Made by a program: the position numbers and the translations under genes
Shown here: positions 17,916 through 28,561 of the stretch, piece after piece
Numbering within the stretch: the first letter of the stretch is position 1
Layout of the letters: every line of letters begins with the position of its first letter
Assembly (NCBI GenBank): GCA_019055375.1
Contig: JAHQIW010005931.1
Coordinates: 62,001 to 126,000, forward strand
Reading direction: 5' to 3'
From: Parelaphostrongylus tenuis
Taxonomy: Eukaryota > Nematoda > Chromadorea > Rhabditida > Metastrongylidae
DNA: 64,000 bases
The notes under the pieces: model-generated
Database searches by the model: none
Seen by the model: the letters and a program-made list of their open reading frames with translations, nothing else
Told to the model about the DNA's origin: nothing

Positions 17916-17984
17916 GAACTCAAGAGATCCACGGCTATATAAACTCTCAACGTTTGAAGCGTTTGCTTCAATAAAAGGATAGAG

Positions 17985-18262
17985 GGACAGAGTTCGCGGC
18001 ATTGATCAATTCATGGAAAATGTGCAATGCATCCGTCTTCAATTTCTGACTTCTTTTGTGCTGATCGAATGCATATCTGGGCATCACAATGACTCGTGGC
18101 GGCTTCGCAATCTATCAAGTCAGTGCTACTATCCTCCAGACAAGTCTGGTACCAATCCACGGACTGCAGAAAGATAAAAAGCTTAATGAACTTCGAAAGC
18201 CGAACCAAATTACGACCATCGATGGTAACATGGATCACCTCTGATCACTGCTCGATACGAGC
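17985..18262 (-). repeat. tRNA-headed SINE, family A (worn)
   Basis: The tail GCGGCATTGATCAATTCATG, the middle CAAGTCAGTGCTACTATCC and CAAGTCTGGTACCAATCC, and a degraded head near 18240-18262 match family A in the minus orientation. Confidence 0.65.
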
Positions 18263-18537
18263 ACTATTATGTCAGTAAAATTCAAGATACATGCGCCTAG
18301 ATTTTCTTGAAAACGAGAACCATCTATGGACGCCTTATTTTGAGAGAAAGATCTCAAATTCTCTCGAATTTACGTGACAACGTTCTCAGGACTGTGTGGC
18401 ACGGCCATGTGGCGAGTCATCAAATGGCGCATGGATTCCCAGCATAGATCCCGAGTACCCCCACGACAAAAGTGAATGGTTCCTTATCGCTCCTAGTCTC
18501 CGATGGCTTAGACGTTCTCTGTAGAAATCTGAAAAGA

Positions 18538-18841
18538 TAATGCTCTCAGCGTTGATCCAAAGACATGCGCCATGCCTTGACCTCCATCAAGCATTGTTTG
18601 AGGTGGCTCGGTAATGACTGACCTTGACGATGGATCGCAATGTATCAAGTCAGTGCTGCTATCCCCTAAAGCAAATTCGCTACCAGTTCTTCATCTTTCC
18701 AGGGTTAGCGAATTGGTAGCCGACTTGCCTAAAAGAATGGAAGGCTTACTGAACCTTGAGCGCGTGTCGAATCACCGATAGTCAACTGCTGATTGACCAC
18801 GTACGTGTCGCACAACGCTCCTAACCACTGCGCCAAACACG
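18538..18841 (-). repeat. tRNA-headed SINE, family A
   Basis: Starts with GCTCTCAGCGTTGATCC and ends with the minus-strand head CCTAACCACTGCGCCAAACA. It carries an internal direct repeat, GCAAATTCGCTACCAG against GGTTAGCGAATTGGTAGCC, not seen in other copies. Confidence 0.7.
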
Positions 18842-18849
18842 ATTTATCC

Positions 18850-19200
18850 CCGTATACACACTGACTAAAACATACACAGAAGTCTGGATGGGTTTGCATG
18901 TATACAATCCGCGCTGTTGTCTGTATGAGCAAAAGTCGACCGACAACGAAGTATGTGAAAATGTTTTGCTCTCGATTCGTCCCATTCAGTAGAGTCTGTG
19001 ATTATTCCAAAAGAGTTCAAAAAGCCACTCAAGGATGTGAGCAGCACAGACAATGAAAAGAAACATGGACTTCCTCTTCCCAAGATAGTGAAATTAGAGG
19101 GCCTAATACTCAACATGTCATGATTCCAGCTAAATTCACTTAGCAGGTAGCAAGTTCGGTGGTAAGGTAATGTCTTTCCTTGTGCTTGTTCAAATTGCTA
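18850..19200. other. No feature recognised
   Basis: A+T-rich DNA. Minus-strand frames near 18865-19116 have no motif or splice context. Confidence 0.3.
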
Positions 19201-19204
19201 AATG

Positions 19205-19395
19205 GGTGACGCCTACGGGACCGCGGACCCACGGCCTCTGCGTCTCCAACACCCAGCGTGTTGCGCATAACAATGGCACGCTGGAGTTTTGACGCCATTG
19301 TAAGACGCTACATATTGAAAGTTAGACGCCATTGTTATACGCAACACGCTGGATGTTGGAGACGCAGAGGTCGTGAGTCCACGGCCCCTTCAGGG
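19205..19395. mobile_element. Palindromic MITE with TTAA at one end, family G-like
   Basis: The arms CCTCTGCGTCTCCAACACCC, AGCGTGTTGCGCATAACAAT and their complements at 19320-19380 are nearly perfect. The right terminus CCCCTTCAGGG is followed by TTAA at 19396-19399, as in the piggyBac-like MITE at 21725. The left terminus is altered. No coding capacity. Confidence 0.65.
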
Positions 19396-19609
19396 TTAAC
19401 CGCTTTACATATAGTATATATGACGTAACCTTGCAGTAACAATGAAAGTACTATTATCAATTTCTAGATTCCCGTCTCCTACTTCGTTTAACGAGGGTGT
19501 CGCAATGGCTGAAGGGTTCTATACGACACACACTCACACACGTATCCAAAGTTCAACAAGGCTTCCATTCCTCCGGTGTTGATGAATTGATACTACACTT
19601 TTCTGGGAA

Positions 19610-19672
19610 GATAGTAGCACTAACTTGATCTCGGTAGGCCATCGCGAGCCACTGTAAAGGCTAAATATGCAT
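19610..19672 (+). repeat. Fragment of SINE family A
   Basis: GATAGTAGCACTAACTTGAT, then GGCCATCGCGAGCCACTG, matches the middle of family A copies. Confidence 0.5.
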
Positions 19673-19723
19673 TAAGTACTTCTTTTACTGTCCGGATTTA
19701 AGTACTTCTCACAGAATACTAAT

Positions 19724-19862
19724 TGAGCACGCTTCTTTGCGATCTGGAGAACAGCCTGACTGTTGCATTCCGTAGGCCGCTGTTGTTGACTGCCGCAGAG
19801 TGCTGGGGGCGGATTTCAGCACACGCGCGCCACAACGAGCATCACATCCAGTCGGCCACGGT
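19724..19862 (-). repeat. tRNA-headed SINE, family B (partial)
   Basis: On the minus strand, a worn GTGGCCGACTGGATGTGATG head is followed by GAGTGCTGGGGGC (read on the plus strand), GACTGCCGCAGAG and the CTGGAGAACAGCCTGACTGT body, as in other B copies. Confidence 0.55.
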
Positions 19863-19899
19863 ATCCACTCGCATTCAATCACATCTAGCAATGCTACGA

Positions 19900-20386
19900 C
19901 TGGAGTTAAATGCATGGCTCATTCCTCAGAGATTGACAAACACCAGTAGCTCTGTCCATTGTCCTTACTACATATGGCACATCGTTTTATTCGGTCAAAA
20001 TGGAGACTTCGCTTCGTGCTCCATTCTACATCGATGGCGGAGTTTTAGACAAAAGGAAATCCATGAATCCTGAAACATTCCACGAACATGAAAAGCAGAT
20101 TTGCCAACGTACAACATCAGAATGTGTATCCTCAGTATGTGCATCGGACGGTACGTCAACGGCCATCTCTTCAAGTATATTCGCCTTGTCAACTGTCTCA
20201 TCGGTCAACGCACTCAGTCGATCTCCAGTCTCTCCCACACAAGAACGCTTCATTGTAGTCAGTCTAAAGCAGAATTCCTGAAATTGAAAGTCCTAGACCT
20301 CTACTAATGGATACAACTGAAGCGTAAAAAATTGCAATAAATTTATTCAAACGGTCCGACAAGTGACAAAGAGAGGTGCTATATGT
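19900..20386. other. No gene recognised; open frames without motif
   Basis: Several overlapping frames of 64-116 codons occur on both strands at 19723-20458. No splice signals or motifs single one out. A minus-strand frame at 20026-20253 is acidic and Cys-poor with no known domain. Confidence 0.3.
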
Positions 20387-21226
20387 TAGGCGGCGACAAA
20401 TTTCTAAGCCGATTTCATCCGCTGGACAGGAATTTTTCATAGGAATGTTAGCAAGCATTAGAAAGCTTAAATCTCCTGCTACAACCCTACGTTGTTGATT
20501 TTACAAAACACACTTTTATAACGCTGTAGCATCCAGAATAAGATCTTATTTCTCACTCGCCTTTGGCCCTCATTTTTACCACGAGTATAAATCGCTGGAA
20601 GCACGAAAAGAATATCACCGAGAGAGTTTCCCATAGTATTCGAATCATGCATTTCTCTCTAGAATTTTGTCGATGCGGTGAAAAAATACTCAGTAAAATA
20701 GCAATAGTCACCGCCGTTTTAACGCATAGTGTGGTAGGTCACTATCGACTACCCGATAGATCAGGCGATGACATTACTAACAAGTCGCCGTTGTGGCTTA
20801 CCTTCACATTTTACTCAGCTATGAACCTTTCGAGCGACTTTGTTTACCGGCCAGCCCACGAAGCGGGGGCGGGGCAAGGGCGGGTGACCGATCGCGTTTG
20901 AAAAATTCTCATTTAATAGAAGATTTTTCACTGCATCAAAAGAAACTCCAGAAAAAAAAACGTAGAATGTGATAGTACGGAAAATTCTCCACACGCTGAT
21001 ATGCTTTTCGTACTTCCAGTGATCTACACGCGCGATAAAAATGAACGCGAAAGCTGACGGTGAAACAAAAAATTATTCTGGATTCTACAGTGTTATAAAA
21101 GGGTGTCTTGAAAAATCGGCAACGTAAAGTTGTAGCCTGAGATTTGAGATTTCTAATGGTCACTAACACTCCTATGAAAAGCTTCTACACAGCAAATAAG
21201 ATCGGGTTAAAATTTGTCGCCGCCTA
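20387..21226. repeat. Long foldback element, family E
   Basis: The ends TTAGGCGGCGACAAATTT and AAATTTGTCGCCGCCTA are complementary. Inside are the usual family E blocks (TTTTTCATAGGAATGTTAGC with its counterpart CACTAACACTCCTATGAAAA). A second inverted pair, CTCATTTTTACCACGAGTAT against GCGCGATAAAAATGAACGCG, surrounds a G+C-richer centre at 20730-20900. Confidence 0.75.
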
Positions 21227-21516
21227 AAATATAAGTGCCAAGGAAAAAAGAAACTAAGAACAGCATGCACAACATCGCTGTTGATCACAGGACCTAAAAA
21301 TTATGCGTGTATTCCAAAATTTGAGTTCGAAGATGGAAACTTCAACCCCTCAATGTATTAAGTCGTTCCATAAGTTTTGGCACTACGCCATTGAACAAAA
21401 CACCAAATTTGTTGACCAGAAATTATTAAAATTGCATGATTTTGGTATCGTTCAATTGCGCATTTTCTTGTGAACATTTTGGTATACAACTTGCCTATAC
21501 TTGCTTCAAGATTAAG

Positions 21517-21690
21517 ATGTCTTGGGTACAAATTCGCTTGCTACTCATGCACGAATGGCGCGTAGGGGAAAGTGCTAGTGAAGAGGCGCGCAAGATCAAT
21601 GGAGCCTGGGGCGATGATACGGTTGCAGGAAGAACGGCTAGGAAGTGGTTCGCGAAGTTCAAAGCCGGAGGGAACAGTCTGGAGACTTAG
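21517..21690 (+). pseudogene. Mariner transposase N-terminus, truncated
   Basis: The frame codes MSWVQIRLLLMHEWRVGESA, then ARKINGAWGDDTVAGRTARK and WFAKFKAGGNSLET-stop. This is the first helix-turn-helix of mariner/Mos-type transposases (family pattern W-F-x-K-F-K/R-x-G) that binds the terminal repeats. The stop TAG falls where the family reads on into a SGRPxEV linker; SRSDRPQEV follows it in the same frame. The second DNA-binding and the DDD catalytic domains are missing, so no activity is possible. The mirrored copy at 21951-22040 on the minus strand carries the same start codon and first residues, with a stop soon after. Confidence 0.85.
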
Positions 21691-21724
21691 TCACGCTCGG
21701 ATCGCCCACAGGAAGTTCCCTTAA

Positions 21725-21933
21725 CTCTTTGAGAACCAGCGTTGGTAAGCAGGAGGCGTGTGCCGTCACTTGCGCGGCAGTCAGACAAGCGGCCACGAAA
21801 GCGGCTTTGCATGTCTGTGCATGCGCGTCTGGCTGTCTGCCTGCTTTCCCACGAGACGCGCCCATCACCGTCGCTGCGTGAGATTTAACGTTGCGCGGTG
21901 AGCACCAAAGTGACTCTCATGGTTCCTGAAGGG
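21725..21933. mobile_element. piggyBac-like MITE, TTAA target duplication, family G
   Basis: TTAA (21721-21724) and TTAA (21934-21937) flank imperfect inverted ends CTCTTTGAGAACCA and the complement CCCTTCAGGAACCA. The interior is G+C-rich, with TGCGCGGCAGTCAGACAAGC and CTGTCTGCCTGCTTTCCCAC. No transposase. Inserted in the middle of the mariner above. Confidence 0.8.
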
Positions 21934-22451
21934 TTAATCCTGCGCGCTTTTTCAATAGCATTTCCCCTACGCACTATTTGTGCATGAGTAGCAAGCGAAC
22001 TTGCCTCCAAGACATCTTAATCTTGAAGCAAATATAGGCAAGTTGTATACCACTATGTTCGCACGAAAACGCACAGTTGAACGATACCAAAATCATGCAA
22101 TTTAAATTACTCCTAATCAATAAATCTGGAGTTTATTGCCCTAGTGTCAAAGCTTATGGAACGACCCAATAAATCCTCATTTGCGAATTACGTAATTGAG
22201 GAAATCAACACGACAGAAGAGCTCTGCCAAGCCCTTTCGGAGGTTGCTACGCTTGCTAGTGGCTATGCTTAGAGCTGTGAGCCGGATCAAACTGGCAGAA
22301 CGTGGCAATATGGTGATTATTTGGACCTTAAACTGCTAAACTATGCCTATGATGTGAGGGAAATTACGAAATGAAGTGAACAGCAACGAAATATTAGAAA
22401 AAGAGGAGAAGAGGACGGCAGCAGTAAGAGAAAAGGGCAGCATTCAGACTA

Positions 22452-22605
22452 TCATTGGGGGCGCCATGGCCGAGTGATTGTGACGCTCGTCACGGCGCGC
22501 GTGTAACCGAGCCCCGCCCCCAATTCCCTCCGGCAGCCAATGACGAACGCCCTACGGGACGCCTTGAGATGGCAAGGGGAAATGCTCGACCAGTAATTTA
22601 GGGTC
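22452..22605 (+). repeat. tRNA-headed SINE, family B
   Basis: GGGGGCGCCATGGCCGAGTG begins a Ser/Leu-like tRNA head; CTCCGGCAGCCAATGACGAA and GAGATGGCAAGGGGAAATG follow as the family body. First of two copies in the direct duplication. Confidence 0.7.
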
Positions 22606-22923
22606 ATTCAAGAAGAAAACGAATAAGCAAATAAGCGAAACTTCACAACACATTCTGATAATAGCAAAGTATACAAGCTGTACAAGAGGTGGGGGAATAG
22701 CGTAGTGGTTTGTGAAGGAATAAGTGACGTTACGGGGTTTGGATTTCCCTTGTGACACTCTTGAAGTCAAATCAGCCGAACGTCTAAAGAGATACTTCGT
22801 TCTTTAAACAGGACCACACACGTAACAAAAGCATGACCAAACACGTAATAAAGGCAGCAGTAAAAGAAAAGGGCAGCCAAAAGAACCCACGTCATCCCTC
22901 TGCTTTTCTACATCCAGACTATC

Positions 22924-23108
22924 ATTGGGGGCGCAATGGCCGAGTTATTGTGGTGCTGGTCACGACGCGCGTAGAGCCGATCTCCACCCCCAACTCTCTC
23001 CGGCAGTCAATGACGAACGCCCTGCGAAACGCCACAGTTAGGCTAGCCTCGAGATGGCAAGGGGAAGTGCTACCACTAATTCATGTCATTTATGAAGAAA
23101 GCGAATAA
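22924..23108 (+). repeat. tRNA-headed SINE, family B
   Basis: GGGGGCGCAATGGCCGAGTT head, B-box-like GAGCCGATCTCC, then CTCTCCGGCAGTCAATGACG, TCGAGATGGCAAGGGGAAG and a tail with ATTTATGAAGAAAGCGAA. Confidence 0.75.
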
Positions 23109-23471
23109 GCAAATGAGCGAAACTTCACAACACATTCTGATAAGAGCATAGTATACAACCCGTACAAGAGGTGGCGGAATAGCGTAGTGGTTTGTGAAGG
23201 AATAAGCGACGTATCAGGCAGTGCACTGGTTCGGATCTCCCTTATAACACTCTTGCAGTCAAATCAGCAAAACGTCTAGATAGTCCTAGAAATTCTGCAA
23301 AAACCACAAAACGGCGAATTATGCTCACTGGGATAACCGGTACATGGTAGTGTAAGTTTTCCGCAATTGCAGCTAAATTATGCTCGGTGCGGGGTTAAAA
23401 AGGAAACTGGTAGGATAAACGACTTTGTGCGAGAATTTCGAATCGGAACGACCGAAATATTCATATAATAT

Positions 23472-23677
23472 CCCTTTGAGGACCAACGTAGACAAGTAGG
23501 CGACGTCGCGCAGTCGCTTGCGCGGCACTCAGGCGAGCCGCGTCTGCACGTCTGTGTATGCATGCCTGGCTGTATGCGCCTGCTTTCCCACTTAACGCGA
23601 CGCCGCCTTCACAATACCTGAGTGGCATTCGACGTCGCGCGGTTTAAAACGAAACGTATTATGTGGTCCCTCAAGGG
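23472..23677. mobile_element. piggyBac-like MITE, family G
   Basis: The ends CCCTTTGAGGACCA and TGGTCCCTCAAGGG are complementary. The interior GGCTGTATGCGCCTGCTTTC and GTCGCTTGCGCGGCACTCAG matches the copy at 21725-21933. Flanking tetranucleotides no longer read TTAA, so it is an older insertion. Confidence 0.75.
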
Positions 23678-23845
23678 TTATTTTGAATCTCTAAAGGACC
23701 CATCACAACGATTTACTGTGCACATCCCAGCACTTTTTGCGATCGATTCGCTTGTGAATTTAATTGCCGATAAACCACAATCTGCCAAAGGATTCGGTGA
23801 AAGTGCTAGGACAAAAGATTTAGCCCGACCATCATTGAACGAATA

Positions 23846-24136
23846 GGAGCGGATGTGGCGCAATGATTAGAGGTGCTCTGTATCGCACACAAGATCTGTG
23901 GCTCGATCTCGCGCTCATGACTCACCAGGCCATCCTTCTCTTCGGGGGTCGGTATAAGTACCAGACTGGTCTCAGACTTACCTGAGAGGATTAGCAGCAC
24001 TAACTCGATACAGCGGAAGGCCACCGCGAGTCATTGTAAGGAGCAGATGAGCATTCAATCACCTCGAACGAAGTTAAAAATTGAAGACCAATGCACGGTG
24101 CATCCCTCAGGGATTGATTAAGGCCAAGAGCTTTAA
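23846..24136 (+). repeat. tRNA-headed SINE, family A (good copy)
   Basis: Head GGAGCGGATGTGGCGCAATG with A box GTGGCGCAATGATTAGA and B box GTGGCTCGATCTCGC about 35 bases later. The body is AGTACCAGACTGGTCTCAGA, CACTAACTCGATACAGCGG and GTTAAAAATTGAAGACCAAT, ending near CCAAGAGCTTTA. Length about 290 bp, plus orientation. Confidence 0.85.
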
Positions 24137-24139
24137 CCT

Positions 24140-24665
24140 TCAAGCTTTATACGATGAAAATGTGCATGTAATTAGAATATTATATGAGTAAAGTCGAAAG
24201 TAAAATTGAGGGGAGATAGATGAAGATAGAGAGGAATAAGGATTGTTGCTGAGAAATCAGTTAACGAGATGGTCTTACCTGTTCATTTACGGGTAAGTAA
24301 AGAAGAACTAAAAATGAGTCATGTGCTTCTAAACTTTCAAAACGACTCGTACTTCAATAGTGTACATAAACTGCGAAATGTATCGCTTTTGTTGAACGAG
24401 CAACGATTTGGAATGATTTAAATAATTTTCAACATAGTCAGAATGACCATACAATGCTCCGAAGGTGGAAGGTGTTTTCTCTTGGTTGCCACACTACCAT
24501 TAGGAAGGTCTTTGTAGAAATCAAGCCAGTGTTAGAGTAGCCGTTTTTCGAGCTATCAAATGACTCCAAAAAGTATGATGAAACAGCTTTGTTTCCCTAA
24601 AAAGGCCTTCAAGTAGTAAACTTTAGCTTTCAAAGAGACATTATTGTGCTTTGATGAATGAAGTA
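24140..24665. other. A+T-rich, nothing recognised
   Basis: No coding signal, splice-bounded frame or repeat family seen. Confidence 0.3.
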
Positions 24666-25162
24666 CTTTGTGGTTATAAGAGGACATATGAAAAACGGAC
24701 CCCATTCGCTGGAACGGAACTTTTCCAGGACTGTTAGTGACCATTCGTAAGCTGAGATTTCTGGCTAAAGCCAAACGTCGCCGGTTTTTCAAAACACTCT
24801 TTTCAGAGCTGTAAAATCCAAAATAAAGCTACCCTCAAACGCGCGCATATGTCTGTCCGAGCAGAGCTAGCTCTCTTTGGCGTGCTGCATTCCAGCGAAA
24901 CGGTCATTTCAGCCTATAAGGACAAAAGTGGAATCAGCACTGACTACGTTATCGATGAATTACTACTTGTTCAAAGAAAGAGTTCTGTCTGGCGAGAAAT
25001 ATGTGCGTCTGCTACGCAAGGAATCTCTTTCTGCAACAACGTCAAAAAAAAAAGTTTTTTCGAAAGCCGGTTACGTGGGGCTGCAGCCAGAAATTTCTGC
25101 TTGGTCCTCTTCAGCGAATGAGATCGGTTTTTCTTTTGCCCCCTCATAATCACAAAGTACTG
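24656..25162. repeat. Long foldback element, family E
   Basis: The ends ACTTTGTGGTTATAAGAGGA and CCCCTCATAATCACAAAGT are complementary; next come GAAAAACGGACCCCATTCGC and GCGAATGAGATCGGTTTTTC. The interior blocks AACGGTCATTTCAGCC and ATCTCTTTCTGCAACAACGT are shared with the copy at 55228-55745. Plus-strand frames of about 90 codons across it are incidental. Confidence 0.8.
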
Positions 25163-25169
25163 AATGGGC

Positions 25170-27430
25170 ATCATGGAAGAGACTTCTGTAAATGTCTTTT
25201 CAATGAAATGAACGTCAAGGTTTCAAAATTTCCTCATATTACAATGCAAAAACCACATCCTTCTGATTCTAGCTGTAATATAACAATTTTTTTCAAAATT
25301 TTATCTGAGCTTCCCTAGTAATTTGATAGCTTAAAAAATCTCGGTTTCAAAAGTAAGCTTGGTTTTTGAAAAAAAAATCAACAAAGTACATTTTACTGTC
25401 GGAAATCATATGAGGTGCCTTCGAAGTAATTCTGTATCAACCTCACAACGGGATTGTTAGTGCTTGTTTAGTAAAATTTTGAGTTTGAGCAAACTTTCTC
25501 GTTATGAAGAGATTTTATATTTTTGAGGGACTTGCTTTTAGAAAAAATGTTTTTTGTTAAGCCACATTGCAATTGGACTGCGCTGCACTCACTCGGCGAT
25601 CGCGTCGCGTGCAGGCGACATATCAACGCGGAAGCCAAGGGGTTGATCACAACTACACTGGCACGAAATTGAAGTGCAACGTGTCAGAGCATCGCTGTAA
25701 CATGAAGCAATTCTGCATATGCCTCCACGGGTTCCACCTGTTGAAATGTTTTTTTACACTGACATGCAAAGTTTTAAGTGGCACCACCTCAGTCGCCTTT
25801 ATGTTTCCAACCACTTCTATCGGCTACAATGCATCTGTGCTTACATCTGATTGCGCCTTCTACTTGAAACAAATACATTTTGTTTCGATGAACTTTCTTC
25901 TCATATGTTAAGGTCTTTAAGCGCTCAAATAGTGGAATAATTATCGGCAGTTGTGAAAGATCACCATTACAGTTATGAACCATGTCTAATCATGGTGATG
26001 TCCTTAGTTTGAGTGAAGATCAAATAAATGGATGAGTAACACGATTTTTCAGTAAGTAGGGCAGAATACGCATAAAAGTGAAGTTTCTCGGTGTTGGTGT
26101 GATAGTGAAGGGTGTAATTCATCTGTGAGCGTTGGACATTCAAGAATATTTTGGGGACGGGCCATGATTTTGTCAGATAATGTAACAATGACCTATATTG
26201 TCATCGATTGTGGAAACCTGAACTCATTTTACTAATCATAACTGAACAGTGCAGTTCTAAACAACTTCTTCTAAGAAAGTTCATTATAAGCCGCACACAT
26301 TGTTCGAACAAATAACAAGAAGAAAAGAAACGATAAGGTTTTTGTACGATGCAAATCGTTGCCAAATAATAGTGAAGAAGGACTCTACTTATGGGTGTGA
26401 TGAACTGATACTTGCAATCATATCTGCTTTACGTTAGATGCTATGACCGTAAAGCAATACAAGCGACAACTGCTTGGATTTTTGGGTTTAGCATCTTCAC
26501 GAGAAGTGCACTATTTATGCCTTCCGGCACATTAGCCATTTTCTTGGTTTCCTTCTTGGTATCTCGCGGTGTATAAATTTCACTTTTGGCTGATCTTTCA
26601 GATGAGTTCTTGAACTAAATCTAATTTGATGTTGTTGATGAGATTGTCCCTTTGAAATCACACGGTAAACGATCTTAAGTAGAGCTGTCCACTACGACAA
26701 TACTCCTTAAATGATCGAGCAATAACTCCGATAATATGTATAAACCCTCGAGAACCAGATCAGTTTTGTTGTGTTATAGAGACTTGATGAAACTGTGGAT
26801 AAAGCGCGGTATATAGATATTATTGACATGCACAAAATCAGTGCTTCAATCTGCCTCTCATTATCGTTTTTTTTTAATGAATCGACATTAAACATTGACT
26901 AGCACCTGGTTTTGTCAACTCTAATCTATTGGTCGCTTTAATCGCTAACAATATGTGGGATCGGCACTTGTAAACAGACTTATTGAATAGGCTTTGGCAT
27001 ATTTCTCCAAGGCTACGCATAGCCTTCATCACATAGTTTAGCCGTGAGTTTATATACAGTATTTGGATTTCCCGAGATTCGAACGTTTTATAAGATTCTT
27101 TTTAGCATAAACGTGAGATAAACAGAAAACTTTAGAGATACCATAGCGCTCGTTCATCTTGCCACTCAATCTCGACGATGGCGAAAAATGGCGAAAAAAA
27201 CGTGTTTTTTGATCTAAAAAAGAGAATTATTTCGTCTTGGATTCAAAGAATCAGTCTTTCGTCAGTTAATATGTTTGCTTAATGTTATACAGCACAACAT
27301 TCGGCCTGTATGAGTCACATATCACTCTTACCAATCTGTATTCGGTACGATATTATGTATTATGCTCTGTTGTAACAAACATTGCAATCGACTATGCTGA
27401 GAACTCGCTCAAGAAAGATACAATCGGGCT
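25170..27430. other. A+T-rich DNA with worn repeats, no gene
   Basis: A 114-codon plus-strand frame (25567-25911) and a minus-strand frame (25789-25983) overlap and have no recognisable motif. Around 27000-27030 TCCAAGGCTACGCATAGCC forms a short hairpin-like repeat. Otherwise nothing is seen. Confidence 0.35.
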
Positions 27431-27993
27431 AAGTATTTAGAGCCTTTCACGAGGTCTGTTATGGGCAGTTATACGATAGAAGACAAGTGTCTCGGCCTTC
27501 CAGCCTCGTCTTTTCGTTTATTTAGTTCCTCGGTGATCTACACTCAACATAAGGTGAAACAATCACTGTGGCGTTCTCCCACAGCGATTGATTGTCGATT
27601 GTATGATGTTACGTGGGCAAATATAACAGATATAGGGGTAGATCCCCGAGGAACTGACTCAACGAAACGACGAGACTTCCACCGTTAAACTTCCACAGAC
27701 CCAAACCTGTGTGTCTAGCTGGCAAGGGTGGACTGTCTGGCCTCTTCCAGTCTCACCCACCCCCCCCCATGCGTGAGACGGCTCCACCCCCTCCTCTGCG
27801 ACTGCAGCCTCCGCATGGGAATCACTGTCTGTATCACTCAGCTTGTCGATAAATCGATCACCAAATGTATTAGCTTCAAAAATTATATAGCTTCATAAAA
27901 TAGAAAATCAGAATCGAGAGTGAACTAGATTCGCATCCATCAACTCGAAGCCAGCAGAAGAATTAATGATAGCCAACGTCAGCTCAGAAACAG

Positions 27994-28000
27994 TATAAAA
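27994..28000 (+). promoter_or_regulatory. TATA box ahead of the orphan reading frame
   Basis: CAGTATAAAAAGGATAAG lies 41-47 bases before the ATG at 28041, the spacing of a TATA box with a short leader. Such a box is unusual at nematode genes and more typical of retroelement or histone-type promoters. Confidence 0.45.
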
Positions 28001-28040
28001 AGGATAAGACCAGTGGAGTCAACTTCATCATTTCGTCGTT

Positions 28041-28561
28041 ATGTCTTCAGAATTACCCAGTCCAGCTGGTGCCTCCTCGCCAGCCCACACTGAATGGGAC
28101 CCCCTCAGCCCGGACCTCCAGGACCTCCAGCTCAATGAATCGTGGGAACAACAGGCCCGAAATGGGCCACCGAGCCCTGAGCAACTCCTGCGCAATCTAC
28201 GAGAAGAACTGTACCAGCTCAAGGTGAACGCACTTACAAGCCATGTAATCTACAGTGTCCCGCATCATCCAGATGCAATTCAAGGATTGGTGCTGGACAT
28301 GGGTTTGGAAGACTCGAGAAAATGGGGGAGAATATGATCCTCCATCTGCCGGAACTATACCAAAACTCCATCACAAGGAACTGGGGGGTTACCTCATGGT
28401 CTCAGAACCTCACCACCCTCTACGAGACGCTGAGAGCCCTGGAAAAGATCTTAAGAACGATCGAGAGGCTCCATGACAACATCCGTCACAGCTGCCACTC
28501 GGCACTTGTCCGTCGGAAAGAACGTTGTTGGTTCGATCCCCAACACAACATTTCACTATAG
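28041..28561 (+). CDS. Orphan protein of the inverted-repeat element, frameshifted
   Basis: I do not recognise this protein. The first frame (28041-28337) reads MSSELPSPAGASSPAHTEWD, a proline/serine-rich leader. A helical, Gln/Leu/Glu-rich part follows (WEQQARNGPPSPEQLLRNLR, EELYQLKVNALTSHVIYSV). It closes at a TGA in 28335-28337. A second frame, two bases out of phase and open through this zone, continues MGENMILHLPELYQNSITRN, then LTTLYETLRALEKILRTIER, a clear amphipathic helix, and stops at 28561. The two parts look like one protein broken by a small indel, or joined by a short intron. Codon choice is far richer in G and C than the flanks. The last 25 or so codons lie in a tRNA-like arm of the element. 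It could be a Gag-like or domesticated protein. Confidence 0.5.

Larger units (their letters stand above)
21358..22169. mobile_element. Mariner with two inverted 5' ends, 812 bp
   Basis: TA dinucleotides flank terminal repeats TTAAGTCGTTCCATAAG and the complement of TTGGGTCGTTCCATAAGC. Beyond the terminal repeats, about 220 bp at each end are inverted copies of the same sequence: the 5' leader (TATACAACTTGCCTATA, TTGCTTCAAGATTAAGATGT) and the first transposase codons. The normal transposase 3' half is absent. The middle is occupied by a TTAA-flanked MITE. Confidence 0.85.
22410..23300 (+). repeat. Direct duplication of a ~450-bp unit carrying SINE family B
   Basis: Unit 1 (about 22410-22800) and unit 2 (about 22853-23300) share GGCAGCAGTAAAAGAAAAGG, GACTATCATTGGGGGCGC, CACTTCACAACACATTCTGA-like sequence, GAATAGCGTAGTGGTTTGTG and ACACTCTTGCAGTCAAATCA. 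Each unit holds a family B SINE head and, further on, a second tRNA-like segment (A box TAGCGTAGTGGTT, B box GGTTCGGATCTCCC in unit 2). Divergence of several percent and small deletions separate the units. Confidence 0.8.

Noticed and set aside
23622..23863. Overlapping 74- and 61-codon frames near a MITE end
   Set aside because: No motif; frames span the MITE border and SINE A head.
24849..25318. Three overlapping plus-strand frames of about 90-105 codons, partly repeated at 55389-55762
   Set aside because: Similarity between the loci is at the DNA level of foldback family E, in several frames at once; no codon bias.
28028..28222. Minus-strand 64-codon frame opposite the orphan protein
   Set aside because: Arg/Ser/Gly-rich shadow of the G+C-rich plus-strand frame; no start context or motif.
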